Source: JAPLJC01 sp963697965 (GTDB lineage Bacteria > Desulfobacterota > Desulfobaccia > Desulfobaccales > 0-14-0-80-60-11). From it: a stretch of DNA of 64,000 nucleotides. Shown here piece by piece: positions 7,687 through 16,668 of this stretch; within the stretch, counting starts at the first letter, position 1; each line of letters opens with the position of its first letter. Location: contig OY969108.1 of NCBI GenBank assembly GCA_963697965.1, forward strand, positions 2,976,001-3,040,000. Reading direction: 5' to 3'. Under the pieces are notes generated by a model, which saw only the letters and a program-made list of their open reading frames with translations, was not told the origin of the DNA and did not search any database. The position numbers and the translations under genes were made by a program.

Positions 7687-8826
7687 ATGGACTTAGATAA
7701 TAATGACAGCCTGCTACCCAGGCCTCGTCGAGAGCTGCGCCAGGGTTTTTCCACCGGCACTGCAGCCGCAGCCGCAGCCCAGGGAGCCTTGTGGGAGCTG
7801 CTGGCACCCCCAGGGCCCGAAAGGGTGGAAGTCACCCTCCCCGGGGGCGGCTGCCTGACTATCCCGCTCTTATACCACCGCCGCTCCGGGGAGCGGGGCG
7901 AGGCCTCAGTGATCAAGGACGCGGGGGATGACCCCGACGTCACCAACAAGGCCCAGATCGGGGCCCGGGTCTGGCGCCTGGACGGCCAGGACCCCAAAGA
8001 GCAGGTGGTTTTTCTGGGTGGGGAAGGGGTGGGCCGGGTGACCAAACCGGGGCTGGCGCTGGCGGTGGGAGAACCGGCCATCAACCCGGTGCCGCGGCGG
8101 ATGATTCGCCGCAGCCTCCACCAGGTGTGGGAGCGGTATTGCCCCGGCCAACCACTGCGGCTGGGGGTGGAAATCTTCGTGCCCCGGGGCGAGGAGCTGG
8201 CCCGCCATACCTTGAACCACCGCCTGGGGATCGTGGGCGGTATCTCGATCCTGGGTACCACCGGCCTGGTTAAACCTTTTTCTCATCAGGCCTACCGGGC
8301 TACCATTGTGGCCAGCCTGCGAGTGGCCCGGGCCCTGGGGCTGAAACAGATCGCCTTTAGCACCGGTGGCAAAAGCGAGTCGCACCTTAAGGTCCTGCTG
8401 CCGGAGCTGCCGGAAGCGGCCTTCGTGCAGATGGCCGATTACGTGCGCTTTGCCCTTAGGACCGCCGCAAATCTGGGGTTTGCCGAGATCACCACGGTGG
8501 CCTTTTTCGGCAAGGCCCTGAAGATCGCCCAGGGTCGGGGTCACACCCACGCCTCCCGGGGCCTGGCCGACCTGGGACAACTGGCCCGGCTGGTCCGGGA
8601 GCAGACCGGAGACGCCCGGCAGGCCCGGGAAATTTCCCGGGCCAACACCTCCCGGCAAGCCCTGGAGATCCTGCAGAGAGGCGGCCGGTCGCCACAAGTG
8701 GTGGCGGAGGTGGGCGTCCGGATGCTGTCGGCCCTGCGCGGCCATGCCCGGCCCGGCCCCAAGCTGGCCGCCGTGATCCTCGATTTTGCCGGGCAGCCCC
8801 TGTGGCGGGGCGAAGATCCGTGCTGA
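7687..8826 (+). CDS. cbiD: Cobalt-precorrin-5B C1-methyltransferase
   Basis: CbiD of the anaerobic pathway methylates C1 of the ring. The 379-residue frame starts with the family signature LRQGFSTGTAAAAAA and contains KDAGDDPDVT, GIVGGISILGTTG and IAFSTGGKSE. The frame is open from ATG 7666, but that codon lies in an intergenic repeat, so I prefer ATG 7687; neither has a strong ribosome site. CbiD marks the oxygen-independent route, together with cbiG and cbiF nearby. Confidence 0.92.
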   Translation: MDLDNNDSLLPRPRRELRQGFSTGTAAAAAAQGALWELLAPPGPERVEVTLPGGGCLTIPLLYHRRSGERGEASVIKDAGDDPDVTNKAQIGARVWRLDGQDPKEQVVFLGGEGVGRVTKPGLALAVGEPAINPVPRRMIRRSLHQVWERYCPGQPLRLGVEIFVPRGEELARHTLNHRLGIVGGISILGTTGLVKPFSHQAYRATIVASLRVARALGLKQIAFSTGGKSESHLKVLLPELPEAAFVQMADYVRFALRTAANLGFAEITTVAFFGKALKIAQGRGHTHASRGLADLGQLARLVREQTGDARQAREISRANTSRQALEILQRGGRSPQVVAEVGVRMLSALRGHARPGPKLAAVILDFAGQPLWRGEDPC

Positions 8827-8914
8827 AAATTATTGATTAGCTTGGGCCAGCCGCACCCGGCTGTCCCAGGCCCGATAAGCGGGGGGTGCGCACCTTTGCT
8901 TAAGAGAGCTTAAC

Positions 8915-10168
8915 ATGATACCGGTGCAGGTGGTGGGATTGGGAATGTCGCCGGACGACCTGACGCCCCGGGCTCTTAAGGTCATCCGGGAAGCCCAGGT
9001 GCTGGTGGGCGGACGGCGCCTTCTCTCCTATTTTCCGGATCATCCGGCCCAAAAGATTACCCTGGGCAAGGATCCGGAAGGGACCCTGGGCCAACTCCCG
9101 GCCCTGGCCGCGGACCTGCGGGTGGTGGTGCTGGCCTCCGGGGACCCCAACTTCTATGGGGTCGGTCCTCTGGTGCTGAAACTTTTGGGGCCTGAGCAGG
9201 TGGTGGTGCACCCCAATATCACCGCGGTCCAGGCCGCCTGCGCCCGCCTCAAGATGGCCTGGCAGGACGCCTCGGTGGTCAGCTTGCACGGGCGCAGTTT
9301 CCAACCCCTGGCCGAATCCCTCAGCAGGGGCCCCGACCGGGTCCTCGTCTATACCGATCCGGAGCATACGCCCGGGGCCATCGCCCGCTGGTTGCTGGCC
9401 CGCGGCCAGGAAGAAGCCCGGCTCTGCGTCCTGGAGGACCTGGGCCAGGCGACCGAGCGCCTCACCTGGCTCAGCCCCCGGGAAGCCCTGGAGCAGGAGT
9501 TCTCCCCCCTGAACCTGGTGGTCATCCTGCCCGGCGCCAGGCAGCATCCCCAGGCGGCAACCCCCTCAGAGGCCGGGGGACTGGGCCACTTGCACCTGGG
9601 GCTGCCGGAAGAGGCCCTGGCCCGCCAGGGCGGCCTGATCACCAAGGCCGAAGTGCGGGCCGTGGTCCTGGCCAAGCTGGCCCTAACCCCCGGCTTAACC
9701 CTGTGGGACCTGGGGGCCGGTTGCGGTTCGGTGAGTCTGGAGGCCAGCCTGCTGTTGCCCGGCGGCCGGATCATCGCGGTGGAGCAGGACCAGGACCGGG
9801 CCGCCCAGATCCGGGCCAACCGCGCCAAATTCGGGGTCACCAACCTGGAGGTGGTCTTAGGCCGCGCCCCCGCCTGCCTGGCGGACCTGCCCGTCCCCCA
9901 GAGGGTCTTCATCGGCGGCGGCGGCCGGGATTTGGGAGAGATTTTGCCGGCAGTCCTGGGACGCCTGGAACCCGGCGATGGGAGGGTGGTCCTCACCGCT
10001 ACCTTGCTGAACACCCTGGAGAGGGCCCGGGGAGTTCTGGCCGCTGCCGGCTGGCAAATGGAGGTGACCCTGCTCCAGGTGAGCCGCTCCCGCCCCCTGG
10101 CCGATGGCGCCTATATGCAAGCTCAGAACCCGGTATGGATCGTCTCGGGTTGGGCAGGAGATAGCTGA
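8915..10168 (+). CDS. cbiET: Fused CbiE/CbiT: C5,15-methyltransferase and decarboxylase
   Basis: This 417-residue fusion joins two enzymes. Residues 1-205 are the CbiE tetrapyrrole methylase (VVGLGMSPDDLTPRAL, LVGGRRLL, ASGDPNFYGVG). Residues 225-417 are CbiT with the SAM-binding loop DLGAGCGSVSLEA at about 265. Together they methylate C5 and C15 and remove the C12 acetate carboxyl. The fusion corresponds to CobL of the aerobic route, but the neighbours are those of the anaerobic one. The start at 8915 follows a short gap after cbiD with an AGAGAG upstream. Its stop is one base before the cbiF ATG. Confidence 0.93.
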   Translation: MIPVQVVGLGMSPDDLTPRALKVIREAQVLVGGRRLLSYFPDHPAQKITLGKDPEGTLGQLPALAADLRVVVLASGDPNFYGVGPLVLKLLGPEQVVVHPNITAVQAACARLKMAWQDASVVSLHGRSFQPLAESLSRGPDRVLVYTDPEHTPGAIARWLLARGQEEARLCVLEDLGQATERLTWLSPREALEQEFSPLNLVVILPGARQHPQAATPSEAGGLGHLHLGLPEEALARQGGLITKAEVRAVVLAKLALTPGLTLWDLGAGCGSVSLEASLLLPGGRIIAVEQDQDRAAQIRANRAKFGVTNLEVVLGRAPACLADLPVPQRVFIGGGGRDLGEILPAVLGRLEPGDGRVVLTATLLNTLERARGVLAAAGWQMEVTLLQVSRSRPLADGAYMQAQNPVWIVSGWAGDS

Positions 10169-10169
10169 C

Positions 10170-10952
10170 ATGACAGAACGCCATCCCGTCATCTTTCTGG
10201 GGGCCGGCCCCGGCGACCCGGAGTTGATTACGGTCAAGGGGCAGCGGGCCCTGGCCCAGGCGGACGTAGTTTTTTACGCCGGTTCCCTGGTGCCGCCGGC
10301 GCTGCTTAGCTGGGCCCCCAGCCAGGCGGAACTGATCGACACCGCGCCCCTTAACCTGGGGCAAATCGTCGCAGGCATCATCCGGGACCATCGGGCCGGC
10401 AAAAGGGTGGTGCGGCTCCACTCCGGGGACACTACCCTCTTTAGCGCCATCCAGGAACAGTTGGAAATCCTGGAGAGAGAGGCCATTCCCTGCCGGGTGA
10501 TTCCCGGGGTAACTGCCGCTTCGGCCGCGGCTGCGGCCCTGGCCCGGGAGCTCACCCTGCCGGAGGTGACCCAGACGGTCATCCTGACCCGGGGCGCAGG
10601 GCGCACCCCGGTACCGGCCCATGAGGCCCTGGGAGAACTGGCCAAACACGCAGCCACCATGGTCATTTATCTCAGCATCGGGCTTATCGACCAGGTGGTG
10701 GCGGAACTCACCCCCAGCTACGGGGCGGAGGCCCAGGTAGTGGTGGCCCACCGGGTGAGTTGGCCGGATCAGCTCATTATCCGCGGCACCCTGGCCGACA
10801 TCGCCGGCCGGGTGCGGCAGGCCGGTATCCAGCGCCAGGCCCTGATTCTGGTGGGGCCGGCCCTGGCCGACAGGCCCGAAGGCCTCAAGGCGCACTCCAA
10901 ACTCTATGACCAGGGCTTCGACCATGGGTTCCGTTCCGGAAACAGCGATTAG
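10170..10952 (+). CDS. cbiF: Precorrin-4 / cobalt-precorrin-4 C11-methyltransferase
   Basis: The 260-residue tetrapyrrole methylase carries IFLGAGPGDPELITVKG at residues 8-24, VVRLHSGDTTLFSAIQEQ and IPGVTAASAAAAAL, the CbiF/CobM pattern. The frame is open further left, inside cbiET, but the ATG at 10170 has a GGAG ribosome site nine bases upstream and gives the family N-terminus. Its 3' end overlaps the start of cbiG. Confidence 0.94.
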   Translation: MTERHPVIFLGAGPGDPELITVKGQRALAQADVVFYAGSLVPPALLSWAPSQAELIDTAPLNLGQIVAGIIRDHRAGKRVVRLHSGDTTLFSAIQEQLEILEREAIPCRVIPGVTAASAAAAALARELTLPEVTQTVILTRGAGRTPVPAHEALGELAKHAATMVIYLSIGLIDQVVAELTPSYGAEAQVVVAHRVSWPDQLIIRGTLADIAGRVRQAGIQRQALILVGPALADRPEGLKAHSKLYDQGFDHGFRSGNSD

Positions 10953-11982
10953 GGTGGTGGCCCTCACCCCCCGGGGCGCCTCGCTGGCCCGGGAAATCAG
11001 CCGGGGCCTGCCCGGGGCCCGCTGTTGGCTGGCCCGGGCCCAGGCCGGGGAGGATCCTGAGGTGCAGACCTTTGACCGGGTCGCCACGGTTTTTGAGGAA
11101 GCCTTCCGGCGGGGAGAAAATTTGGTAGCGGTCATGGCCGCGGGCATCGTGGTGCGCAGCATCGCGCCCCACCTGAAGGGCAAAGCCCGGGACCCCGCGG
11201 TAGTGGTGGTGGATGAGGCCGGCAAGTTTGCCATCAGCCTGCTCTCCGGGCACCAGGGAGGGGCCAACCGACTGGCCCGCCAGGTGGCGCAAATCATTAA
11301 GGGCACGCCGGTCATCACCACCGCCAGCGACCTCCAGGGGCTGCCGGCCCTGGACCTGGCCGCCCTCCGCGCCGGGCTGGCCATCGAGAACCCGGCCGCC
11401 CTGAGCCAGGTGCAAATGGAGCTCCTGTCCGGTGAGAGCCTGCGTTTGGTGGACCCGGACGGCTTCCTGGCCGAACTCGCCGAAGAGTATCCCGAGCGGA
11501 TCATCTCGGAGGCAGACCTCGACACCGCCCTGGCGGGGGACCGGCCCGGGGTGTACGTTGGCTTTCGGGAGCGCGCCTGGCCCCAAGCCTGGCTGGTGCT
11601 CCGGCCTCAAAATCTGGTGGCTGGCGTGGGATGCCACCCAGGCGTCTCCGCCGACGAAATCCTGAGGTTCCTCCAGGACTCCTTCAGGAAGGAAAGACTG
11701 TCCCTATCCTCCTTGAAGGCCCTGGCCAGCATCGAGGCCAGAAAAGAGGAACCGGGTTTGATTGATGCAGCCGCCAGGCTGGGAGTGGTATTCTTATGGT
11801 TCACCAAGGAAGAGTTACAGAGCGTACCGGTGCCCAACCCCTCGCCCCAGGTGATCCGGCTGGTGGGAGTGGTCAGCGTCGCCGAAGCTGCGGCCCTGAA
11901 AGCCGGCGGCAGGGATCTGGTCCTGACCAAACGGAAAAGGGGCAACCTCACCCTGGCGGTGGCCCGCGTCGGGGACGCTTGA
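10906..11982 (+). CDS. cbiG: Cobalt-precorrin-5A hydrolase
   Basis: CbiG opens the lactone of cobalt-precorrin-5A and releases acetaldehyde, a step specific to the anaerobic route. The 358-residue frame shows the N-terminal CbiG domain (VAVMAAGIVVRSIAPHL, then SLLSGHQGGANRLARQVA) and the C-terminal domain starting near LVAGVGCHPGVSADEI. The start may be ATG 10906 or ATG 10924; both overlap the cbiF end by 29-47 bases. The stop overlaps the cbiH TTG start as TTGA. Confidence 0.92.
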   Translation: MTRASTMGSVPETAIRVVALTPRGASLAREISRGLPGARCWLARAQAGEDPEVQTFDRVATVFEEAFRRGENLVAVMAAGIVVRSIAPHLKGKARDPAVVVVDEAGKFAISLLSGHQGGANRLARQVAQIIKGTPVITTASDLQGLPALDLAALRAGLAIENPAALSQVQMELLSGESLRLVDPDGFLAELAEEYPERIISEADLDTALAGDRPGVYVGFRERAWPQAWLVLRPQNLVAGVGCHPGVSADEILRFLQDSFRKERLSLSSLKALASIEARKEEPGLIDAAARLGVVFLWFTKEELQSVPVPNPSPQVIRLVGVVSVAEAAALKAGGRDLVLTKRKRGNLTLAVARVGDA

Positions 11983-12773
11983 CGGTGGTGAGTCTGGGAC
12001 CCGGGTTCCCGGACTATATCATCCCCCGGGCCAGGGCGGCGCTGGCTGAGGCCCAGGTGGTGGCTGGCTATCGCACTTACGTCGAGCTTTTGCAACCCCT
12101 CTTGACCCACCAGGAGGTAGTGGCCACCGGCATGAAGGGCGAAATGGAGCGCTGCCAGATGGCCATAGACCGGGCCATGCTGGGGGCGCGGGTGGCCCTG
12201 GTCTCCGGGGGCGACGCCGGCATCTACGGCATGGCCGGGCTGGCTCTGGAGATTTGCGCCGCCCGGGGGCTGAAGATCGGTCCGCCGGAGGGCGGGGAGG
12301 AGGAGGTAGATTTTTACCTGGAGGTGATTCCCGGGGTGCCGGCCCTGGCCGCCGGGGCCGCCCTCCTGGGCGCGCCGCTGATGCACGATTTCGCCGCCAT
12401 CTCTCTCAGCGACCTGCTCACCCCCTGGGAGACCATCCAGAGGCGTCTGGAGCTGGCGGCCCAGGGAGATTTTGTCATCGTCCTCTACAATCCCCAAAGC
12501 AAGAAGCGCCACTGGCAACTGGCGGCGGTCCGGGAGCTGCTGCTCCGGTTTAAGGACCCGGGCACCCCGGTGGGCCTGGTCGGAAGGGCCATGCGCCCGG
12601 GCCAGGAGAGCGTCATCACCAGCCTTAAAGAACTGCTGGCATACCCGGTGGACATGCAAACGATCATCATCGTGGGCTCGTCCCGGACCTTCACTTATGG
12701 CCCCTATATGATCACTCCCCGGGGTTACCTGGATAAATACCAGGTGAAGGAAGGAGAGGAGAACCGCAAGTGA
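11979..12773 (+). CDS. cbiH: Precorrin-3B / cobalt-factor III C17-methyltransferase
   Basis: The 264-residue tetrapyrrole methylase performs C17 methylation and ring contraction. Signatures are VVSLGPGFPDYIIPRA at the N-terminus, VSGGDAGIYGMAGL, EVIPGVPALAAGAA and VLYNPQSKKRHWQL. The frame is open into cbiG, but the conserved sequence begins at TTG 11979, which overlaps the cbiG stop; GTG 11985 is an alternative. This is the second non-ATG TTGA overlap in the operon. Confidence 0.92.
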   Translation: MTVVSLGPGFPDYIIPRARAALAEAQVVAGYRTYVELLQPLLTHQEVVATGMKGEMERCQMAIDRAMLGARVALVSGGDAGIYGMAGLALEICAARGLKIGPPEGGEEEVDFYLEVIPGVPALAAGAALLGAPLMHDFAAISLSDLLTPWETIQRRLELAAQGDFVIVLYNPQSKKRHWQLAAVRELLLRFKDPGTPVGLVGRAMRPGQESVITSLKELLAYPVDMQTIIIVGSSRTFTYGPYMITPRGYLDKYQVKEGEENRK

Positions 12774-12798
12774 CATTGATTGCCATTATGCCCTGTTA

Positions 12799-12827
12799 CC
12801 GGAAACCGGAAACCGAAAACCGAAAAC
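12799..12827. repeat. 7-bp tandem repeat array (GGAAACC/GAAAACC)
   Basis: Four units of CCGGAAA/CCGAAAA with period 7 fill most of the gap between cbiH and cobQ. They lie where the ribosome site of cobQ would be expected, and no AGGAGG-like sequence replaces it. Confidence 0.6.
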
Positions 12828-12834
12828 TATTTTT

Positions 12835-14365
12835 ATGAAATACCGTCCCTTAATGATCCTGGGCTCCGGCTCGGACGTAGGCAAAAGCATCATCACTGCC
12901 GGCCTCTGCCGCATCTTCCACCAGGAGGGCCTCAGGGTCGCGCCCTTCAAGGCCCAGAACATGGCCTTGAACAGCTTCATCACCCCGGAGGGCGGCGGAG
13001 ATGGGGCGGGCCCAGGTGGTGCAGGCCCAGGCGGCCGGCCTGGCCCCCCACGTGGACATGAATCCCATTTTGCTCAAACCCAGCAGCGAGATGGGCTCCC
13101 AGGTGATCGTCCACGGCCAGGTCTACGGCAACTTCTCGGCCCAGGAATATTACCGGCACAAACCGCGGCTCACCCGCCTGGTGATGGAGAGCTTCCGCCG
13201 CCTCAGCCTCAAGCATGAGCTCGTCATTCTGGAGGGGGCCGGCAGCGCCGTGGAGCTGAATCTAAAGAAGAACGACCTGGTCAACTTCCGGATGGCCAAG
13301 AAGGCCGGGGCCGCGGTCCTGCTGGTGGCCGACATCGACCGGGGCGGGATTTTCGCCGCCACCATCGGCTCCTTCCATCTCCTGACCCCGGCAGAACGGC
13401 GGTTGCTGGCGGGCTTCATCATCAACAAATTCCGGGGGGACCGGGCCCTCTTCCAGGAGGGGGAAAGGATCATCGAACGCCGCACCCGGCGACCGGTTCT
13501 GGGGGTGGTGCCCTACGCCCCGGACCTGGCCCTCCCGGAGGAAGACAGCGTCGCCCTGGGGCGCAAAGAGAAGGCGGCGGGGTCGCGGCCGGCAGCAGGA
13601 AAATCCCTCCGGGTGGGAGTGGTGCGCCTGCCCCACATCTCCAACTACACCGATTTCGACCCCCTGGAGCAGGAAGCCGGCGTGTCGCTCAGCTACCTTG
13701 ATCATCATCAAGGCCTGGATGGAGTGGACCTCCTCATCCTGCCCGGGACCAAGAACACCATCAGCGACCTCCTCTATCTCAAGGAGACGGGGCTGTTCCA
13801 GGAGATTCAGGCCTATGCCCGGCGCGGCGGCCGCCTGGTGGGCATTTGCGGCGGCTACCAGATCATGGGCCAGGAGGTCCTGGATCCCCTGGGGGTGGAG
13901 GGCCCTCCCCGGTCGGAGGCCGGCCTGGGGCTGCTGCCGGTGGTCACCACCATGGCCGGAGTTAAGGCCACCACCCAGGTGCGGGCCCGGGTACTTGAGG
14001 GCCGCACCGCCGGGCTGCTCATCGATGCCTATGAAATCCACATGGGGGAGACCAGTGGCCGGGGCGAGGGACAGCCGGCCTTCGAGATCAACAGCCGCAA
14101 CGGCCAGCCGGTTAAGGTCCTGGATGGCTGGATAGGTCCTGAGGGGCGAGTCTGGGGTACCTATCTCCACGGCCTGTTCGATGATGATGAGTTCCGCCGG
14201 GGGTTCTTGTCCGAGATCAGCCTTGCCGACTCTTGCAGCCAAGGGGGGGCGGCGGCCCCATCCCTCGCCTTCCGGGATTTTCAGGAGGCCCAGTTGGACC
14301 TGTTGGCCGATTTGCTGCGAACCCACCTGGACCTGGCCCGAATTCGGGCCTTGATTCAACCATGA
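12835..14365 (+). pseudogene. cobQ: Cobyric acid synthase, frameshifted as written
   Basis: CobQ/CbiP amidates the b, d, e and g side chains of adenosyl-cobyrinate diamide. The first part (from ATG 12835) carries the P-loop LGSGSDVGKS and the substrate motif PFKAQNMALNSFITPEGG. The second part (from 13001, one frame over) continues MGRAQVVQAQAAGLAPHVDMNPILLKP and ends in a class I amidotransferase domain with GICGGYQIMG. The junction near 12994-13000 reads GGC GGC GGA GAT where the family needs GGC GGC GAG ATG, so there is one extra G. Repaired, the protein would be about 509 residues, the normal length. No other disruption is seen, which favours a sequence error or a recent mutation. Confidence 0.9.
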
Positions 14366-14377
14366 GGCCTGAGGTTC

Positions 14378-14413
14378 CTGTTTACTGTTTACTGTTTACT
14401 GTTTTCTGTTTAT
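14378..14413. repeat. 7-bp tandem repeat array (TTTACTG)
   Basis: Three exact TTTACTG units followed by TTTTCTG and a partial unit, period 7. A palindrome GTGGGCGGTGCCCACCCTACA lies just to the right at 14438-14460, the same pairing of repeat types as at 605-683 and 62829-62910. Confidence 0.65.
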
Positions 14414-14488
14414 TGGCAGAAATGCACTATAAGGAAGTGGTGGGCGGTGCCCACCCTACATAATAACTAGCGGCCAATTCAACCGACT

Positions 14489-15589
14489 ATGCCAGTTAAT
14501 ACGAAGCTGCCGGAAACTATCCCTCCCCACGGGGGCGAGGTCTACCACCTGGCCCGCACCCTGGGACTTAATTGCCGCGACCTCCTCGATTTCTCGGCCA
14601 ACATCAACCCCCTGGGGTTTCCGCCGGCAATCTCCGAGGTCATCGCGCGAACCCTGGGGGATATCGTCCATTACCCGGATCGCCACTGTCTGGAGCTGCG
14701 GCAGGAGCTGGCGGCTTACCACCGGTTGGCCCCGGATCAGGTTCTGGTAGGGAACGGCTCCACGGAACTCCTCTACCTGGCGGCCCGGGCCCTGGCGCCC
14801 CGGAGGGCCTTAATCGTGGCCCCGGCCTTCAGCGAATATGAGCAGGCCCTGGCGGCGGCCCGGGTGCCGGTCGACTTCCAAATCACTGGCGAGGCGGACA
14901 ATTTTACCCTGACCGCGCCCCCGAATCCCCGGGGGGCGGACCTGGTCTTTCTGGCCAATCCCGCCAGTCCCAGCGGGGCCTTGTTGCCGCCGGAACTTTT
15001 GCTGGAGACGGCGGCCCTGCTAACGGAGGCCGGCGTCCACCTGCTGCTCGATGAGGCCTTCGTCGATTTCGTGGAGGAGGCCTCTCTAAAGACGCGGCTA
15101 TCCCAGTTTCCCCACCTCCTGATCCTGCGTTCCTTCACCAAGTTCTTCGGTATCCCGGGCATGCGCCTGGGCTATCTGCTGGCGGCCCCGGCTCTCATCC
15201 GGCGCCTGGCCGCAGTCCAGGAACCCTGGTCGGTGAACACCCTGGCCCAGGCCATGGGCAAGGCCTGCCTTAAAGACCATGACTATATGGTCCGTTCCCG
15301 GGCCCTGGTCAACCAGGAACGGCAATACCTCCTGGATGGTCTGAAATCCCTGCCGGGACTGGCCCCGTTCCCAGGGGCGGTGAATTATCTCCTGGTGAAG
15401 ATTACCCGTCCGGAATGGACCGCAGCCACCCTGCAAAAGGCGCTGCTCTCTCGGAAAATCATCGTGCGGGACGCCGGCAATTTCCGCGGCCTGGATGAAA
15501 GGTTCTTCCGCCTGGCGGTGCGCCGGCGGGAGGAAAACCAACGGCTTCTGCAAGCCCTGGAGCAGCTCCTGATAGAGGAGCGCCCGTGA
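14489..15589 (+). CDS. cobD: L-threonine-O-3-phosphate decarboxylase
   Basis: This PLP enzyme of the aminotransferase class makes (R)-1-amino-2-propanol phosphate for the nucleotide loop of cobalamin. The 366-residue protein shows FSANINPLGFP near residue 32, VGNGSTELLYL, LVFLANPASPSG and the PLP lysine Lys218 in SFTKFFGIPGMRLGY. It resembles histidinol-phosphate aminotransferase, but position between cobQ and cbiB, with a four-base ATG overlap into cbiB at 15586, supports CobD. Confidence 0.88.
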   Translation: MPVNTKLPETIPPHGGEVYHLARTLGLNCRDLLDFSANINPLGFPPAISEVIARTLGDIVHYPDRHCLELRQELAAYHRLAPDQVLVGNGSTELLYLAARALAPRRALIVAPAFSEYEQALAAARVPVDFQITGEADNFTLTAPPNPRGADLVFLANPASPSGALLPPELLLETAALLTEAGVHLLLDEAFVDFVEEASLKTRLSQFPHLLILRSFTKFFGIPGMRLGYLLAAPALIRRLAAVQEPWSVNTLAQAMGKACLKDHDYMVRSRALVNQERQYLLDGLKSLPGLAPFPGAVNYLLVKITRPEWTAATLQKALLSRKIIVRDAGNFRGLDERFFRLAVRRREENQRLLQALEQLLIEERP

Positions 15590-16557
15590 AACTGGCCCTG
15601 CCTTTTCTCGCCGGATACTTGCTGGACCTGCTGCTGGGGGACCCACCGCAATGGCCCCATCCCGTTCGGCTCCTGGGCCGGGCCTGCGAATACTGGGAGT
15701 CGGTCCTCTACCAAACCCGAGTGGCGGCGGGAGCCCTCTTCTGGCTGGCGGTCATGGGGACGGCCTTAACCGCGGTCATGGGATTGCTGGTGGTGGCGGC
15801 CTTCCTGCCTCGGGTGGCCGGCCTGGTCCTGATCACCTACTTGATTTACGCCGGCCTGGCCACCCGCGGCCTGCACCTGGAAAGCCGGCAGGTGGAGGAG
15901 GTCCTGGCCCGGAAAAATTTGCCCGAGGCCAGGGCTCGACTGTCCATGATCGTGGGCCGGGAAACCGCCCAGTTGGATGCGGAGGAGATCCACCGGGCGG
16001 TCCTGGAAACCGTGGCGGAAAATTTGGCGGACGGGGTGGTGGCCCCCATGTTCTTCACCCTGCTCCTGGGCCTGCCGGGCCTGTTTCTTTATAAGGCCGC
16101 CAATACCATGGACAGTATGGTGGGGTATAAAAATTACCGCTATCGCCGGTTTGGCAAGGTGGCGGCCAGGGCCGATGATATCCTCAACTTCCTGCCGGCC
16201 CGCCTGGCCGCCCTGCTGCTGGTGGCGGCCGCGGCGGCGGCGGGGGGAGACCCCCGGGGAGCCTGGCGCATCCTGCGCCGGGATGCCGCCAAGGCCAGCA
16301 GTCCCAACGCCGGCTGGCCCGAAGCCGCCATGGCCGGGGCCCTGGGGGTGCGCCTGGGAGGGCCCGCCACCTACTCCGGCCACCGGCTGGACAAGCCCTT
16401 CATCGGCGACCCCCATGCCTCTCCTCTTTCCTGGGTGAACTACCGCCAGGCCATCCGCCTCCTATACGCCACTTCCCTCCTGATGGCGGCCATCACCTTC
16501 CTGTCCCTCCTGGCCAGCGGCGCCGGGGTCTGGGGGATACTGGGATGGTGGCGCTGA
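15586..16557 (+). CDS. cbiB: Adenosylcobinamide-phosphate synthase
   Basis: The 323-residue membrane protein attaches aminopropanol (phosphate) to adenosylcobyric acid. It opens with LLGDPPQWPHPVRLLGR, the family hallmark, and carries the conserved ENLADGVVAPMFF and DSMVGYKNYRYRRFG motifs between membrane segments. It starts inside the cobD stop region and is the last gene of the riboswitch-controlled operon. Later loop-assembly genes (cobU, cobS, cobT) and a cobaltochelatase are not in the window. Confidence 0.94.
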   Translation: MKLALPFLAGYLLDLLLGDPPQWPHPVRLLGRACEYWESVLYQTRVAAGALFWLAVMGTALTAVMGLLVVAAFLPRVAGLVLITYLIYAGLATRGLHLESRQVEEVLARKNLPEARARLSMIVGRETAQLDAEEIHRAVLETVAENLADGVVAPMFFTLLLGLPGLFLYKAANTMDSMVGYKNYRYRRFGKVAARADDILNFLPARLAALLLVAAAAAAGGDPRGAWRILRRDAAKASSPNAGWPEAAMAGALGVRLGGPATYSGHRLDKPFIGDPHASPLSWVNYRQAIRLLYATSLLMAAITFLSLLASGAGVWGILGWWR

Positions 16558-16668
16558 CCTTTAAGCCGCCGCCCTTCCCCCGCAAAGCCGCAACCCAAAA
16601 AGACGTAACCGGTCTTATCTTCAGGAGCGCCTTGATCTGCGTATCGGTTGCAGCCGGGGAGGCAGTCC

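Noticed and set aside
12991..13005. Programmed frameshift in cobQ
   Set aside because: No slippery codon pair or stimulatory structure is evident, and CobQ is not known to use recoding; similar indels occur in three other genes here.
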